From Flavobacterium xanthum (GTDB lineage: Bacteria > Bacteroidota > Bacteroidia > Flavobacteriales > Flavobacteriaceae), in assembly GCF_900142695.1 (NCBI RefSeq), contig NZ_FRBU01000034.1, forward strand, positions 1 to 34,879: DNA of 34,879 nucleotides, read 5' to 3'. Below the pieces are notes generated by a model, which saw nothing but the letters and a program-made list of their open reading frames with translations, had not been told where the DNA came from and searched no databases. The position numbers and the translations under genes were made by a program. This document shows positions 17,419-23,973 of this stretch, in pieces (the first letter of the stretch is position 1; each line of letters starts with the position of its first letter).

Positions 17419-18459
17419 CATTTATGCCTTCTTGTATTATTTCTTGAACAATCTCATGTTCTCCTTCCTCGAGGTTTTCTGTTAAATGCTCTTGTTTTGC
17501 AGTTTTCTTGTTGATGAAAAATTTTGCATATATAGGAAAATGATCAGATCCAAAATGTTCTAAGCTTTTTAATTCCTCAATAAATACATCTGCTGTATGA
17601 AACATCAAGTCAATAGGAAATCTTAAAAACCAATATTTGGTATGAAAACTTGAAATAAATCCTCTGCCAATTCTTCCGTCTATTGTTCCGCTGGTTTTTC
17701 TAAATAAAATTGAGGATTTGGCCCAGGCCACATTGTTGAAGTCTCCAAGTATTACGCAGGTGTCGGAGTTTTTTTTATTTTTTTTGCGATACTTAAAAGC
17801 TCTCCATCACGCTCTTTGGAATTTTCTTCCTCTGTAGGGCTTGGTGGCGGATGTACCGCAAAGAAAGTAAATTCAAAATTGTCAGGAGTGCTAATTTTGG
17901 CCTCAATGCTGGGCAGATCATCCGCTACAAAATGATGAACACGATGCTTTATTATCTTAAATTTAGAATATAAATGCATGCCGTAGGTGTTGTTTAAGGC
18001 TACTTTAACGCTGTGTTTGTAGTCGTCTTCCAAAACAGAGAGTGCCTTTTCCCAATTTTCATCAGATTCCATTGTTAAAAAAATATCTGGATTGTATTTA
18101 GCAATCAGAGCTATAAATTTTTCGTGTTCTTTATTTTCTTGAAATACATTTGCCGAAAGGACCGTAATTTTTTCTGAAGAAGTATCGCAAGGTTCTTTTT
18201 GTATGGACTTGTAAAAAGAAGTGTATTTATATAGCGCTACTGTGTGACTTACGATGCTTAACAGTGTCAATAACTGAAGAATACACAACCAAAAATAAGA
18301 TTCGTCTATTAAGATAAAGCTGAGGACTAAAGCCGTAATTTGTAAAATAAATATTTGAATTTTACCAAATTCAAATACTCTATAGAACCAATGTGTCAGC
18401 GGCGTATAAGGTAATATACTTGCTAAAAGTAGTAAAATAGAAATTGCGATAAACCACAT
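17396..18459 (-). pseudogene. Membrane-anchored endonuclease/exonuclease/phosphatase protein, split by a frameshift
   Basis: Two adjacent frames make one family protein. The first part (18459 to the stop at 17752, 235 aa) has two or three N-terminal membrane helices and then the start of an EEP domain (VLSANVFQEN, a P-DIFLTMESDENW acidic motif, and AVHPPPSPTEEE). The second part (about 17776 to 17396, -1 frame) carries the rest: a CVILGDFNNVAWAKSS block with the catalytic Asp/Asn and LEHFGSDHFPIYAKF with the catalytic Asp-His pair. The shift falls in GC-A8-T-A8-CTCC (17769-17785). In frame 0 this reads AAA AAA then ACT, and ends ten residues later. One extra A, or a -1 slip on A_AAA_AAA, restores KKNSDTCVILGDFNN. 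Without repair the product lacks its catalytic end. A real mutation, a homopolymer sequencing error and programmed slippage are all possible. Confidence 0.8.
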
Positions 18460-18504
18460 AAATATTATTTTAGTTCGTAAAAATAAATAAAATTATGCAA
18501 TTAC

Positions 18505-18534
18505 TTGTTAATTCATATTATTATCCTACTTTTG
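18505..18534 (+). promoter_or_regulatory. Promoter of rpsU
   Basis: TTG (18505-18507), 19 bases, then TACTTTTG (18527-18534). This is an excellent match to the flavobacterial TTG-N17-23-TAnnTTTG promoter. The leader would be only about 20-25 bases. Confidence 0.82.
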
Positions 18535-18545
18535 CAGACTAAAGA

Positions 18546-18554
18546 AAGGGGGTG
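18546..18554 (+). promoter_or_regulatory. Extended Shine-Dalgarno sequence of rpsU
   Basis: AAGGGGGTG can pair over nine positions with the 16S anti-SD (CACCUCCUU), with one G-U pair, and ends 8 bases before the ATG at 18563. Almost all other genes here have only A-rich leaders with no SD, so this is exceptional. Confidence 0.85.
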
Positions 18555-18562
18555 TCTATATT

Positions 18563-18757
18563 ATGTTAATTATACCAATTAAAGACGGAGAAAATATCGA
18601 TAGAGCGTTAAAACGCTACAAAAGAAAATTTGATAAAACAGGAACTGTTCGTCAACTAAGAGCACGTACTGCTTTTATTAAGCCTTCAGTAACGAATAGA
18701 ATCAAAATTCAAAAAGCGGCTTATATCCAAAATATGAGAGATAACTTAGAGAGTTAG
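18563..18757 (+). CDS. rpsU: 30S ribosomal protein bS21
   Basis: This 64-aa basic protein has the bS21 pattern: a short acidic start (PIKDGENIDRALKRYKRK) followed by a basic helix-rich body (VRQLRARTAFIKPSVTNR). bS21 sits on the 30S platform next to the 16S 3' end. In Flavobacterium, published structural and genetic work shows that bS21, bS18 and bS6 hide the anti-Shine-Dalgarno tail, which explains why most genes lack SD sequences. Here rpsU has its own promoter, an unusually strong SD and a terminator, consistent with the reported idea that ribosomes short of bS21 read SD-bearing rpsU mRNA preferentially. It is divergent from the split EEP gene. Confidence 0.96.
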   Translation: MLIIPIKDGENIDRALKRYKRKFDKTGTVRQLRARTAFIKPSVTNRIKIQKAAYIQNMRDNLES

Positions 18758-18778
18758 TCGATTCCATTAAATTAAAAT

Positions 18779-18825
18779 ACCGTTAGTCATCAAAATTTTA
18801 TAACTTTGATGCTAACGGTTTTTTT
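18779..18825 (+). terminator. Intrinsic terminator of rpsU, abutting the xer start codon
   Basis: ACCGTTAG, a one-base bulge and CATCAAA (18779-18794) pair with TTTGATG-CTAACGGT (18805-18819), followed by a T-run to 18825. The next base is the A of the xer ATG. The 3' arm also contains the promoter word TAACTTTG (18801-18808). Confidence 0.88.
18801..18808 (+). promoter_or_regulatory. Possible -7 element of the xer recombinase gene inside the rpsU terminator
   Basis: TAACTTTG is an exact TAnnTTTG match 17 bases before the ATG. A start site at the usual distance would leave a leader of only a few bases, nearly all U. I see no -33 TTG, so support is partial. Confidence 0.4.
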
Positions 18826-19722
18826 ATGTCTACAAATAAAGATGCATTTCGGGATTACCTCCAGTTGGAGAAGAAATACTCTACACATACCGTCACGGCT
18901 TACTGTGATGACCTCGCTTCTTTTGAAGCATTTCATAAAACGCATTTTGATCAAGAAGAAATAGATCAGGTGGGCTACGGCCAAATTAGAAATTGGATTG
19001 TAGTATTGGTTAATAGTGCTGTATCTAATGTTTCAGTGAATAGAAAGATGGCTTCTTTGAAAGCTTTTTACAAATTTCTAGTAAAGACAAAGCAAATAGA
19101 GACTAGTCCAATGTTGAGGCACAAGGCGCTTAAGGTTCCAAAAATAATACAAATCCCTTTTTCTGAAAAGGAAGTGACCGAGGTTTTGAATCAGTTGCAA
19201 ACGACGGTTGGTTTTGAGGACATCAGAAATAAGCTAATCATTGATTTGCTCTACACAACAGGGATGCGTCGAGCGGAATTAATTCATCTTAAAATGGCAA
19301 ATGTTGACTTAGCAAATCGTGTAGTCAAAGTGGTTGGGAAGCGAAACAAAGAACGAATTATTCCTATTTTGCCGGTGATAGCAGGTCAATTTAATTGGTA
19401 TCTGAAAGAACGTACTTCGGTATTGGTGGGTGTTGATGAGGATTATTTTTTTCTCACTAAAAAAGGGTTAAAATTAAATGATTCCTTTGTGTATCGTCTA
19501 ATTAATTCTTACTTTAGTATTGTCTCTGAAAAAGTAAAAAAAAGTCCACATATATTGCGACATACTTTTGCTACGCATTTATTAAACAATGGAGCAGATT
19601 TGAATTCAGTGAAAGAATTATTAGGACATTCTAGTCTGGCGTCTACGCAGATTTATACCCATAATAGTCTTTCAGAGCTTAAAAGTGTATACAAAGAGGC
19701 CCACCCTCGCGGGAGGAAGTGA
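18826..19722 (+). CDS. XerC/XerD-type tyrosine recombinase
   Basis: This 298-aa protein has the length and layout of Xer recombinases that resolve chromosome dimers at dif. It has an N-terminal SAM-like core-binding domain (about 5-95, with KYSTHTVTAYCDDL) and a C-terminal catalytic domain. The active-site residues are in place: R148 in TTGMRRAEL, K172 in GKRNKERIIP, H242 and R245 in HILRHTFATHLL, H268 in LLGHSSLASTQIYTH and the nucleophile Y277. The location in a core ribosomal-gene block and the lack of adjacent att sites or phage genes argue for a housekeeping Xer rather than a mobile-element integrase. Whether it is XerC or XerD cannot be told. It is likely co-transcribed with the hibernation-factor gene 28 bases downstream. 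Confidence 0.9.
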   Translation: MSTNKDAFRDYLQLEKKYSTHTVTAYCDDLASFEAFHKTHFDQEEIDQVGYGQIRNWIVVLVNSAVSNVSVNRKMASLKAFYKFLVKTKQIETSPMLRHKALKVPKIIQIPFSEKEVTEVLNQLQTTVGFEDIRNKLIIDLLYTTGMRRAELIHLKMANVDLANRVVKVVGKRNKERIIPILPVIAGQFNWYLKERTSVLVGVDEDYFFLTKKGLKLNDSFVYRLINSYFSIVSEKVKKSPHILRHTFATHLLNNGADLNSVKELLGHSSLASTQIYTHNSLSELKSVYKEAHPRGRK

Positions 19723-19750
19723 TTTTTCAAATGTTTAACAATTAAAAAAG

Positions 19751-20059
19751 ATGATTATGAAGGTAAGTGTTCATGCAGTTAACTTTGCTGTTGACAAAAA
19801 GCTAGTAGATTTTGTTCAAGAACGATTGGACAAGTTGGAGAAGTATTACGATAAAGTCGTGTCTGCAGATGTTTTTTTAAAAGTTGAAAAGACAAGTGAT
19901 AAAGAAAATAAAATTGCAGAGATAAAAATTAACGTTCCTGGAGACGATTTTTTAGTTAAAAAACAATGTAAAACATTTGAAGAGGCAGTAGAACTCTCTT
20001 CAGAATCACTAGAGCGGTTGCTGGTAAAAAGAAAAGAAAAAATAAGTTCGCATATTTAA
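19751..20059 (+). CDS. raiA: Ribosome hibernation-promoting factor, HPF/YfiA (RaiA) family
   Basis: This 102-aa protein has the beta-alpha-beta-beta-beta-alpha fold pattern of short HPF/RaiA proteins, which bind the 30S decoding region in stationary phase and block or store ribosomes. Visible features are KVSVHAVNFAVDKKLVDFVQ at the start, a helix with LEKYYDKV and the basic C-terminal helix (LERLLVKRKEK). It lacks the extra C-terminal domain of long HPF. Two starts are possible, ATG at 19751 (M-I-M-K) or ATG at 19757 (M-K-V); the second fits family N-termini slightly better. It lies 28 bases after xer with no terminator between, so the two are probably co-transcribed, and it is followed by the terminator/promoter region of the tRNA-tuf operon. 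Confidence 0.92.
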   Translation: MIMKVSVHAVNFAVDKKLVDFVQERLDKLEKYYDKVVSADVFLKVEKTSDKENKIAEIKINVPGDDFLVKKQCKTFEEAVELSSESLERLLVKRKEKISSHI

Positions 20060-20082
20060 TATAAATTTTTTTAAAAAATGTT

Positions 20083-20111
20083 TTGATTGAGAGATAAAAT
20101 CTATACATTTG
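20083..20111 (+). promoter_or_regulatory. Promoter of the tRNA-tuf-secE-nusG operon
   Basis: TTG (20083-20085, within TTTTG), 18 bases, then TACATTTG (20104-20111). This is a canonical flavobacterial promoter and is the only clear one before the tRNAs and tuf. Confidence 0.82.
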
Positions 20112-20112
20112 C

Positions 20113-20140
20113 AGTCCGTTAGAAATAGCGGACTTTTTTT
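20113..20140 (+). terminator. Hairpin with T7 tract directly after the operon promoter
   Basis: AGTCCGTTA (20113-20121) pairs with TAGCGGACT (20126-20134), with one G-U pair, around a GAAA tetraloop, followed by seven T residues (20134-20140). It has the form of an intrinsic terminator for the upstream raiA transcript. It begins only two bases after the -7 box, so it would also be the first few bases of the tRNA operon transcript or overlap its start site. Confidence 0.8.
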
Positions 20141-20148
20141 ATTGATTC

Positions 20149-20222
20149 GCCAGCGTAGCTCAGTTGGCTAGAGCAGCTGATTTGTAATCAGCAGGTCGTG
20201 GGTTCGAGTCCCTCCGCCGGCT
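20149..20222 (+). tRNA. trnT: tRNA-Thr (anticodon UGU)
   Basis: The cloverleaf closes with anticodon stem GCTGA/TCAGC and loop TTTGTAA (TGT). The D arm AGCTCAGTTGGCTAGAGCA and T loop TTCGAGT are standard. The acceptor stem GCCAGCG/CGCCGGC has an A4-C69 mismatch, and the T stem has a U-U opposition at 50-64. CCA is not encoded. Confidence 0.93.
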
Positions 20223-20357
20223 CAAGAAAGAGGAAGGTTGTAGTGCTTCGCAGGGTGTTGCTTTGAATCTATAAAGAGGAGAGGGTAATTCCGGGTGAGG
20301 TCAAGGAGAAATCCTTCGCTGAATCTAGACTGTAAGAGTTTGATAATAAAAAGAGTA
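20223..20357 (+). other. 135-base inter-tRNA spacer with a GNRA hairpin
   Basis: No tRNA or ORF fits here. It contains AAGGA-GAAA-TCCTT (20303-20316), a 5-bp stem with a GNRA tetraloop, and two copies of TGAATCTA (near 20263 and 20320). It must be removed during tRNA maturation. I see no further function. Confidence 0.5.
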
Positions 20358-20441
20358 GGGGAGATACTCAAGCGGCCAACGAGGGCAGACTGTAAATCTG
20401 CTGTGTAAACTTCGCAGGTTCGAATCCTGCTCTCCCCACCA
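20358..20441 (+). tRNA. trnY: tRNA-Tyr (anticodon GUA), class II, CCA encoded
   Basis: Acceptor GGGGAGA pairs with TCTCCCC (20431-20437). The anticodon stem is GCAGA/TCTGC with loop CTGTAAA (GTA). A long variable arm (TGTGTAAACTTCGCA region) marks the class II bacterial tRNA-Tyr. Discriminator A is at 20438, and genomic CCA is at 20439-20441, unlike the other tRNAs here. Confidence 0.95.
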
Positions 20442-20444
20442 AAA

Positions 20445-20521
20445 GAATTTAGATTTTAGAATTTAGATGCCAGGACTGTAAAGTTCTACTATCGAAGAAC
20501 TAAAATCAGGAATCTAAAATC
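20445..20521. repeat. Inverted heptad-periodic spacer between tRNA-Tyr and tRNA-Thr
   Basis: The left arm is GAATTTA-GATTTTA-GAATTTA-GATGCCA (20445-20472) in 7-bp steps. The right arm is TAAAATC-AGGAATC-TAAAATC (20501-20521), the inverse of the same word. AGATTTTAGA (20451-20460) and TCTAAAATCT (20513-20522) form a 10-bp stem, and AGTTCT/AGAACT (20482-20501) forms an inner one. In E. coli a tRNA-Gly gene stands at this place; none is seen here. Confidence 0.75.
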
Positions 20522-20527
20522 TTTACC

Positions 20528-20599
20528 GCCGGTGTAGCTCAGGGGTAGAGTGCTTCCTTGGTAAGGAAGAGGTCTCGGGTTCAATTCCCGACATTGGCT
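20528..20599 (+). tRNA. trnT: tRNA-Thr (anticodon GGU)
   Basis: Acceptor GCCGGTG pairs with CATTGGC through two G-U pairs. The anticodon stem is CTTCC/GGAAG with loop TTGGTAA (GGT). The T stem TCGGG/CCCGA is perfect. CCA is not encoded. It lies 54 bases before tuf and belongs to the same transcript. Confidence 0.95.
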
Positions 20600-20653
20600 C
20601 AAGTAAGTAGGAGATTGAAATTAAATATATAAATAGATTAAAAATTAAGTAAA

Positions 20654-21841
20654 ATGGCAAAAGAAACCTTTAACCGTAACAAGCCCCACTTAAACATTGG
20701 TACAATTGGGCACGTGGATCACGGAAAAACTACATTAACTGCAGCGATAACTAAAGTGTTATCTGATGCTGGTTACTGTCAAGCAAAATCATTTGATCAA
20801 ATTGATAATGCTCCAGAAGAAAAAGAAAGAGGTATTACAATTAATACATCACACGTAGAGTATGAAACTGCTAATCGTCATTACGCTCACGTTGACTGTC
20901 CAGGTCACGCGGATTACGTAAAGAACATGGTTACAGGTGCTGCTCAAATGGATGGTGCTATTCTTGTTGTAGCTGCGACTGATGGACCAATGCCACAAAC
21001 ACGTGAGCATATTCTATTAGGCCGTCAGGTAGGTATTCCTAGAATGGTTGTATTCATGAATAAAGTGGATATGGTTGATGATGAGGAATTACTTGAATTA
21101 GTTGAGATGGAAATCAGAGACTTGTTATCTTTCTACGAATATGATGGAGATAATGGTCCAGTTGTTCAAGGTTCAGCTTTAGGTGGATTGAATAATGATC
21201 CAGTTTGGGTACCAAAAATTCTTGAATTGATGGAAGCTGTTGACTCTTGGATTGAAGAGCCAGTAAGAGACGTTGCAAAACCTTTCTTGATGCCTGTTGA
21301 AGATGTGTTTTCAATCACTGGTCGTGGAACTGTAGCTACAGGTCGTATCGAAACTGGTGTTGCTAATACTGGAGATCCAGTTGAAATCATTGGTATGGGT
21401 GCTGAAAAATTGACTTCTACTATTACAGGAGTTGAGATGTTCCGTAAAATCCTTGATAGAGGAGAAGCTGGAGACAACGTAGGTATTCTTTTAAGAGGTA
21501 TTCAAAAAGAAGACATCAAAAGAGGAATGGTTATTTGTAAGCCAGGTTCAGTTAAACCACATGCTACATTTAAAGCAGAGGTTTATATCTTGAAAAAAGA
21601 AGAAGGTGGTCGTCATACGCCATTTCATAATAACTACCGTCCACAGTTCTATGTACGTACAACTGATGTAACAGGTATCATTACTTTGCCAGAAGGTGTA
21701 GAGATGGTTATGCCTGGGGATAACTTAACTATTAGTGTTGTATTGCTTAGCGCAATTGCATTAAGTGTTGGTTTACGTTTTGCTATCCGTGAAGGTGGTA
21801 GAACAGTAGGTGCTGGTCAGGTAACTGAAATAACAGCATAG
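20654..21841 (+). CDS. tuf: Elongation factor Tu
   Basis: This 395-aa GTPase delivers aminoacyl-tRNA to the ribosome. The G motifs are intact: GHVDHGKT (G1, 19-26), RGITI (G2, 59-63), DCPGH (G3, 81-85, with the catalytic His85), NKVD (G4, 136-139) and SAL (G5, 174-176). Domains 2 and 3 follow with [10 protein letters not shown] and the C-terminal VGAGQVTEI. The length is normal. The ATG has only an A-rich leader and no SD. It is co-transcribed with upstream tRNA genes and followed by tRNA-Trp, the classical tufB-type location. No second tuf is in the window. Confidence 0.98.
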   Translation: MAKETFNRNKPHLNIGTIGHVDHGKTTLTAAITKVLSDAGYCQAKSFDQIDNAPEEKERGITINTSHVEYETANRHYAHVDCPGHADYVKNMVTGAAQMDGAILVVAATDGPMPQTREHILLGRQVGIPRMVVFMNKVDMVDDEELLELVEMEIRDLLSFYEYDGDNGPVVQGSALGGLNNDPVWVPKILELMEAVDSWIEEPVRDVAKPFLMPVEDVFSITGRGTVATGRIETGVANTGDPVEIIGMGAEKLTSTITGVEMFRKILDRGEAGDNVGILLRGIQKEDIKRGMVICKPGSVKPHATFKAEVYILKKEEGGRHTPFHNNYRPQFYVRTTDVTGIITLPEGVEMVMPGDNLTISVVLLSAIALSVGLRFAIREGGRTVGAGQVTEITA

Positions 21842-21857
21842 TTATATTAAATTATAT

Positions 21858-21890
21858 AGTCAGTAACTATTGTAATGGTGGTTACTGGCT
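21858..21890 (+). other. Hairpin between tuf and tRNA-Trp
   Basis: AGTCAGTAAC (21858-21867) pairs with GTTACTGGCT (21881-21890), with one G-U pair. There is no real T-run after it (TTTAATA), so it more likely helps RNA processing or 3'-end stability of tuf mRNA than termination. Confidence 0.55.
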
Positions 21891-21895
21891 TTAAT

Positions 21896-21966
21896 ACGGG
21901 CGTAGTTCAAGGGTAGAATAGCGGTCTCCAAAACCGTTGATGGGGGTTCGAATCCCTCCGCCCGTG
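21896..21966 (+). tRNA. trnW: tRNA-Trp (anticodon CCA)
   Basis: Acceptor ACGGGCG pairs perfectly with CGCCCGT. The anticodon arm is GCGGT-CTCCAAA-ACCGT with CCA in the loop, and the T loop is TTCGAAT. The discriminator is G, and 3' CCA is not encoded. It sits between tuf and secE, as in most bacteria with this operon. Confidence 0.95.
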
Positions 21967-21984
21967 CAAAAAAAACAAATCATA

Positions 21985-22182
21985 ATGACAAAAGTTGTAA
22001 ATTACATATCGGAAGCATTTGAGGAATTAAAGTCAAATGTAACTTGGCCAGCTTGGCCTGAGGTGCAACGTCTAACAATTGTTGTTGCTGTCTTTTCAGT
22101 ATTGTTCGCCTTGGCAACTTGGGGAGTAGACGAAATTTTTGCAAAAGCTTTAGCTGGATTTTTTAACTGGATAAAAGCTTAA
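21985..22182 (+). CDS. secE: Preprotein translocase subunit SecE
   Basis: This 65-aa single-span SecE is the essential clamp of the SecYEG channel. It shows the conserved amphipathic helix and hinge EAFEELKSNVTWPAWPEVQR, then one transmembrane helix (about residues 35-55). I chose the ATG at 21985, 19 bases after tRNA-Trp. A longer open frame from about 21937 would run through the tRNA gene and is not credible. The gene is followed by nusG after 10 bases, the near-universal secE-nusG pair. Confidence 0.96.
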   Translation: MTKVVNYISEAFEELKSNVTWPAWPEVQRLTIVVAVFSVLFALATWGVDEIFAKALAGFFNWIKA

Positions 22183-22192
22183 ATTTTTTGTT

Positions 22193-22744
22193 ATGGCAGA
22201 TAATAATATTAAAAAGTGGTATGTCGTTAGAGCAGTAAGCGGACAAGAAAATAAGGTGAAAGCATACATCGAGACCGAGATCGCAAGATTAGGTATGGGT
22301 GATTATGTTTCCCAAGTTTTAGTTCCTACTGAAAAAGTCGTTACCGTTAAAGAAGGAAAAAAAATAATCAAAGACAAAGTTTATTTTCCGGGTTATGTTA
22401 TGATTGAGGCAAATCTTATTGGAGAAATACCTCATATTATTAAGTCTATAACAAGCGTTATTGGATTTTTAGGGGAAATTAAAGGGGGAGAGCCTGTTCC
22501 TTTAAGAATTTCAGAAGTAAACAGAATGTTAGGCAAGGTGGATGAGTTAGCGGTTAATACCGATACACGTGCAATACCTTTTAATATTGGAGAAACAATT
22601 AAGGTTGTTGATGGTCCTTTCAATGGGTTTAACGGAACTGTTGAGAAAATTAATGAAGAAAAGCGTAAACTAGAGGTAATGGTAAAGATTTTCGGAAGAA
22701 AAACACCATTAGAGTTGAGTTTTATGCAAGTTGAAAAAGTATAA
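22193..22744 (+). CDS. nusG: Transcription termination/antitermination protein NusG
   Basis: This 183-aa protein binds the RNA polymerase clamp and links it to Rho or the ribosome. The NGN domain starts with KKWYVVRAVSGQENKVKAYI and contains the KVYFPGYVMIEA core. The C-terminal KOW domain has GETIKVVDGPFNGFNGTVE and ends KTPLELSFMQVEKV. The length is standard. It lies in the secE-nusG-rplK order and follows secE by 10 bases. Confidence 0.97.
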   Translation: MADNNIKKWYVVRAVSGQENKVKAYIETEIARLGMGDYVSQVLVPTEKVVTVKEGKKIIKDKVYFPGYVMIEANLIGEIPHIIKSITSVIGFLGEIKGGEPVPLRISEVNRMLGKVDELAVNTDTRAIPFNIGETIKVVDGPFNGFNGTVEKINEEKRKLEVMVKIFGRKTPLELSFMQVEKV

Positions 22745-22766
22745 TTTTTGTTACATCTATAATATC

Positions 22767-22795
22767 CATTGCAATCGCTTCCAATGATTGTAATG
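22767..22795 (+). promoter_or_regulatory. Hairpin in the rplK leader, possible L1 control site
   Basis: CATTGCAATC (22767-22776) pairs with GATTGTAATG (22786-22795), with one G-U pair, 15 bases before the rplK ATG at 22811. In E. coli the L11-L1 mRNA leader is bound by L1. This hairpin is in the right place, but I cannot recognise the L1 recognition bases. Confidence 0.4.
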
Positions 22796-22810
22796 TTAAA
22801 TTTTTAAAAA

Positions 22811-23248
22811 ATGGCTAAAGAAATTAGTAAGGTAGTTAAACTACAAGTTAAGGGAGGTGCTGCGAATCCATCGCCACCGGTTGGACCTGCTTTAGGAGCT
22901 GCTGGGGTAAACATCATGGAGTTTTGCAAGCAATTTAATGCAAGAACTCAGGATAAACCCGGCAAAATATGCCCAGTACAAATTACTGTGTATAAAGACA
23001 AATCATTTGATTTTGTTGTAAAAACTCCTCCAGCAGCAGTTCAGTTAATGGAAGCTGCAAAGCTAAAATCTGGTTCTGGTGAGCCTAATCGTAAAAAAGT
23101 AGCTAGTGTTACTTGGGAACAAATTAGAGCTATTGCTGAAGACAAGATGCCTGACTTAAATGCATTCACTATGGAGTCTGCAATGAGTATGGTTGCTGGA
23201 ACAGCTAGATCTATGGGTATAACTGTATCAGGAGACGCTCCTTTTTAA
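22811..23248 (+). CDS. rplK: 50S ribosomal protein uL11
   Basis: This 145-aa protein forms the base of the ribosomal stalk and binds the GTPase-centre rRNA. The proline-rich N-terminal segment [20 protein letters not shown] and the C-terminal rRNA-binding domain ([20 protein letters not shown] then [12 protein letters not shown]) are clear. The length is normal. It lies 66 bases after nusG and 13 before rplA. Confidence 0.98.
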   Translation: MAKEISKVVKLQVKGGAANPSPPVGPALGAAGVNIMEFCKQFNARTQDKPGKICPVQITVYKDKSFDFVVKTPPAAVQLMEAAKLKSGSGEPNRKKVASVTWEQIRAIAEDKMPDLNAFTMESAMSMVAGTARSMGITVSGDAPF

Positions 23249-23261
23249 TTAAGAGAAAGAC

Positions 23262-23951
23262 ATGGCAAAATTGACAAAAAAGCAAAAAGAGGCTGCTTCA
23301 AAAATTGAAAAGAACAAACTATATTCTCTTAAAGATGCTGCGGCATTGATAAAAGTAGTTGCTTCTGCAAAATTTGATGAGTCTGTTGATATCGCAGTAC
23401 GTTTGGGTGTAGATCCAAGAAAAGCGAATCAAATGGTTAGAGGTGTGGTAACATTACCTCATGGAACTGGTAAAGACGTTAAAGTATTAGCATTGGTTAC
23501 TCCAGATAAAGAAGCGGAAGCTTTAGCAGCTGGTGCAGACTTTGTAGGTCTTGACGATTATTTACAAAAAATCAAAGATGGTTGGACAGATGTTGATGTA
23601 ATTATCACAATGCCTTCTGTTATGGGTAAATTAGGTCCATTAGGTCGTATTTTAGGACCTAGAGGTTTAATGCCTAACCCTAAAACAGGTACTGTAACTA
23701 TGGATGTTGCAAAAGCTGTTGCTGAGGTTAAAGCTGGTAAAATCGATTTCAAAGTTGATAAAACTGGTATAGTGCATGCAGGAATTGGGAAAGTTTCTTT
23801 TGGAACAGAACAAATCATTGACAATGCTCACGAAATTATTCAAACATTAATCAAACTTAAACCAACTGCGGCTAAAGGAACTTACATTAAAAGTATTTAC
23901 CTAACTAGCACAATGAGTCCTGCAATTGCATTGGATCCTAAAGCAGTATAA
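23262..23951 (+). CDS. rplA: 50S ribosomal protein uL1
   Basis: This 229-aa protein builds the mobile L1 stalk and can repress its own operon by binding the mRNA. Signatures are [20 protein letters not shown] and the C-terminal-side block [20 protein letters not shown] followed by MPNPKTGTV. The length is normal. It is transcribed with rplK. Confidence 0.98.
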   Translation: MAKLTKKQKEAASKIEKNKLYSLKDAAALIKVVASAKFDESVDIAVRLGVDPRKANQMVRGVVTLPHGTGKDVKVLALVTPDKEAEALAAGADFVGLDDYLQKIKDGWTDVDVIITMPSVMGKLGPLGRILGPRGLMPNPKTGTVTMDVAKAVAEVKAGKIDFKVDKTGIVHAGIGKVSFGTEQIIDNAHEIIQTLIKLKPTAAKGTYIKSIYLTSTMSPAIALDPKAV

Positions 23952-23973
23952 TTGGTAGTTAAAAATTTTTAGT

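Noticed and set aside
18826..19722. Integrase of an integrated mobile element
   Set aside because: It is Xer-sized with all Xer residues, it is embedded between rpsU and raiA, and I see no attachment-site duplication at the nearby tRNA genes.
20223..20357. Degenerate tRNA-Gly between tRNA-Thr and tRNA-Tyr
   Set aside because: No acceptor stem, T-loop TTC or Gly anticodon arm can be aligned. Only a short GNRA hairpin is visible.
21937..21984. Longer secE start overlapping tRNA-Trp
   Set aside because: The extension translates the tRNA gene itself. The ATG at 21985 gives a normal 65-aa SecE.
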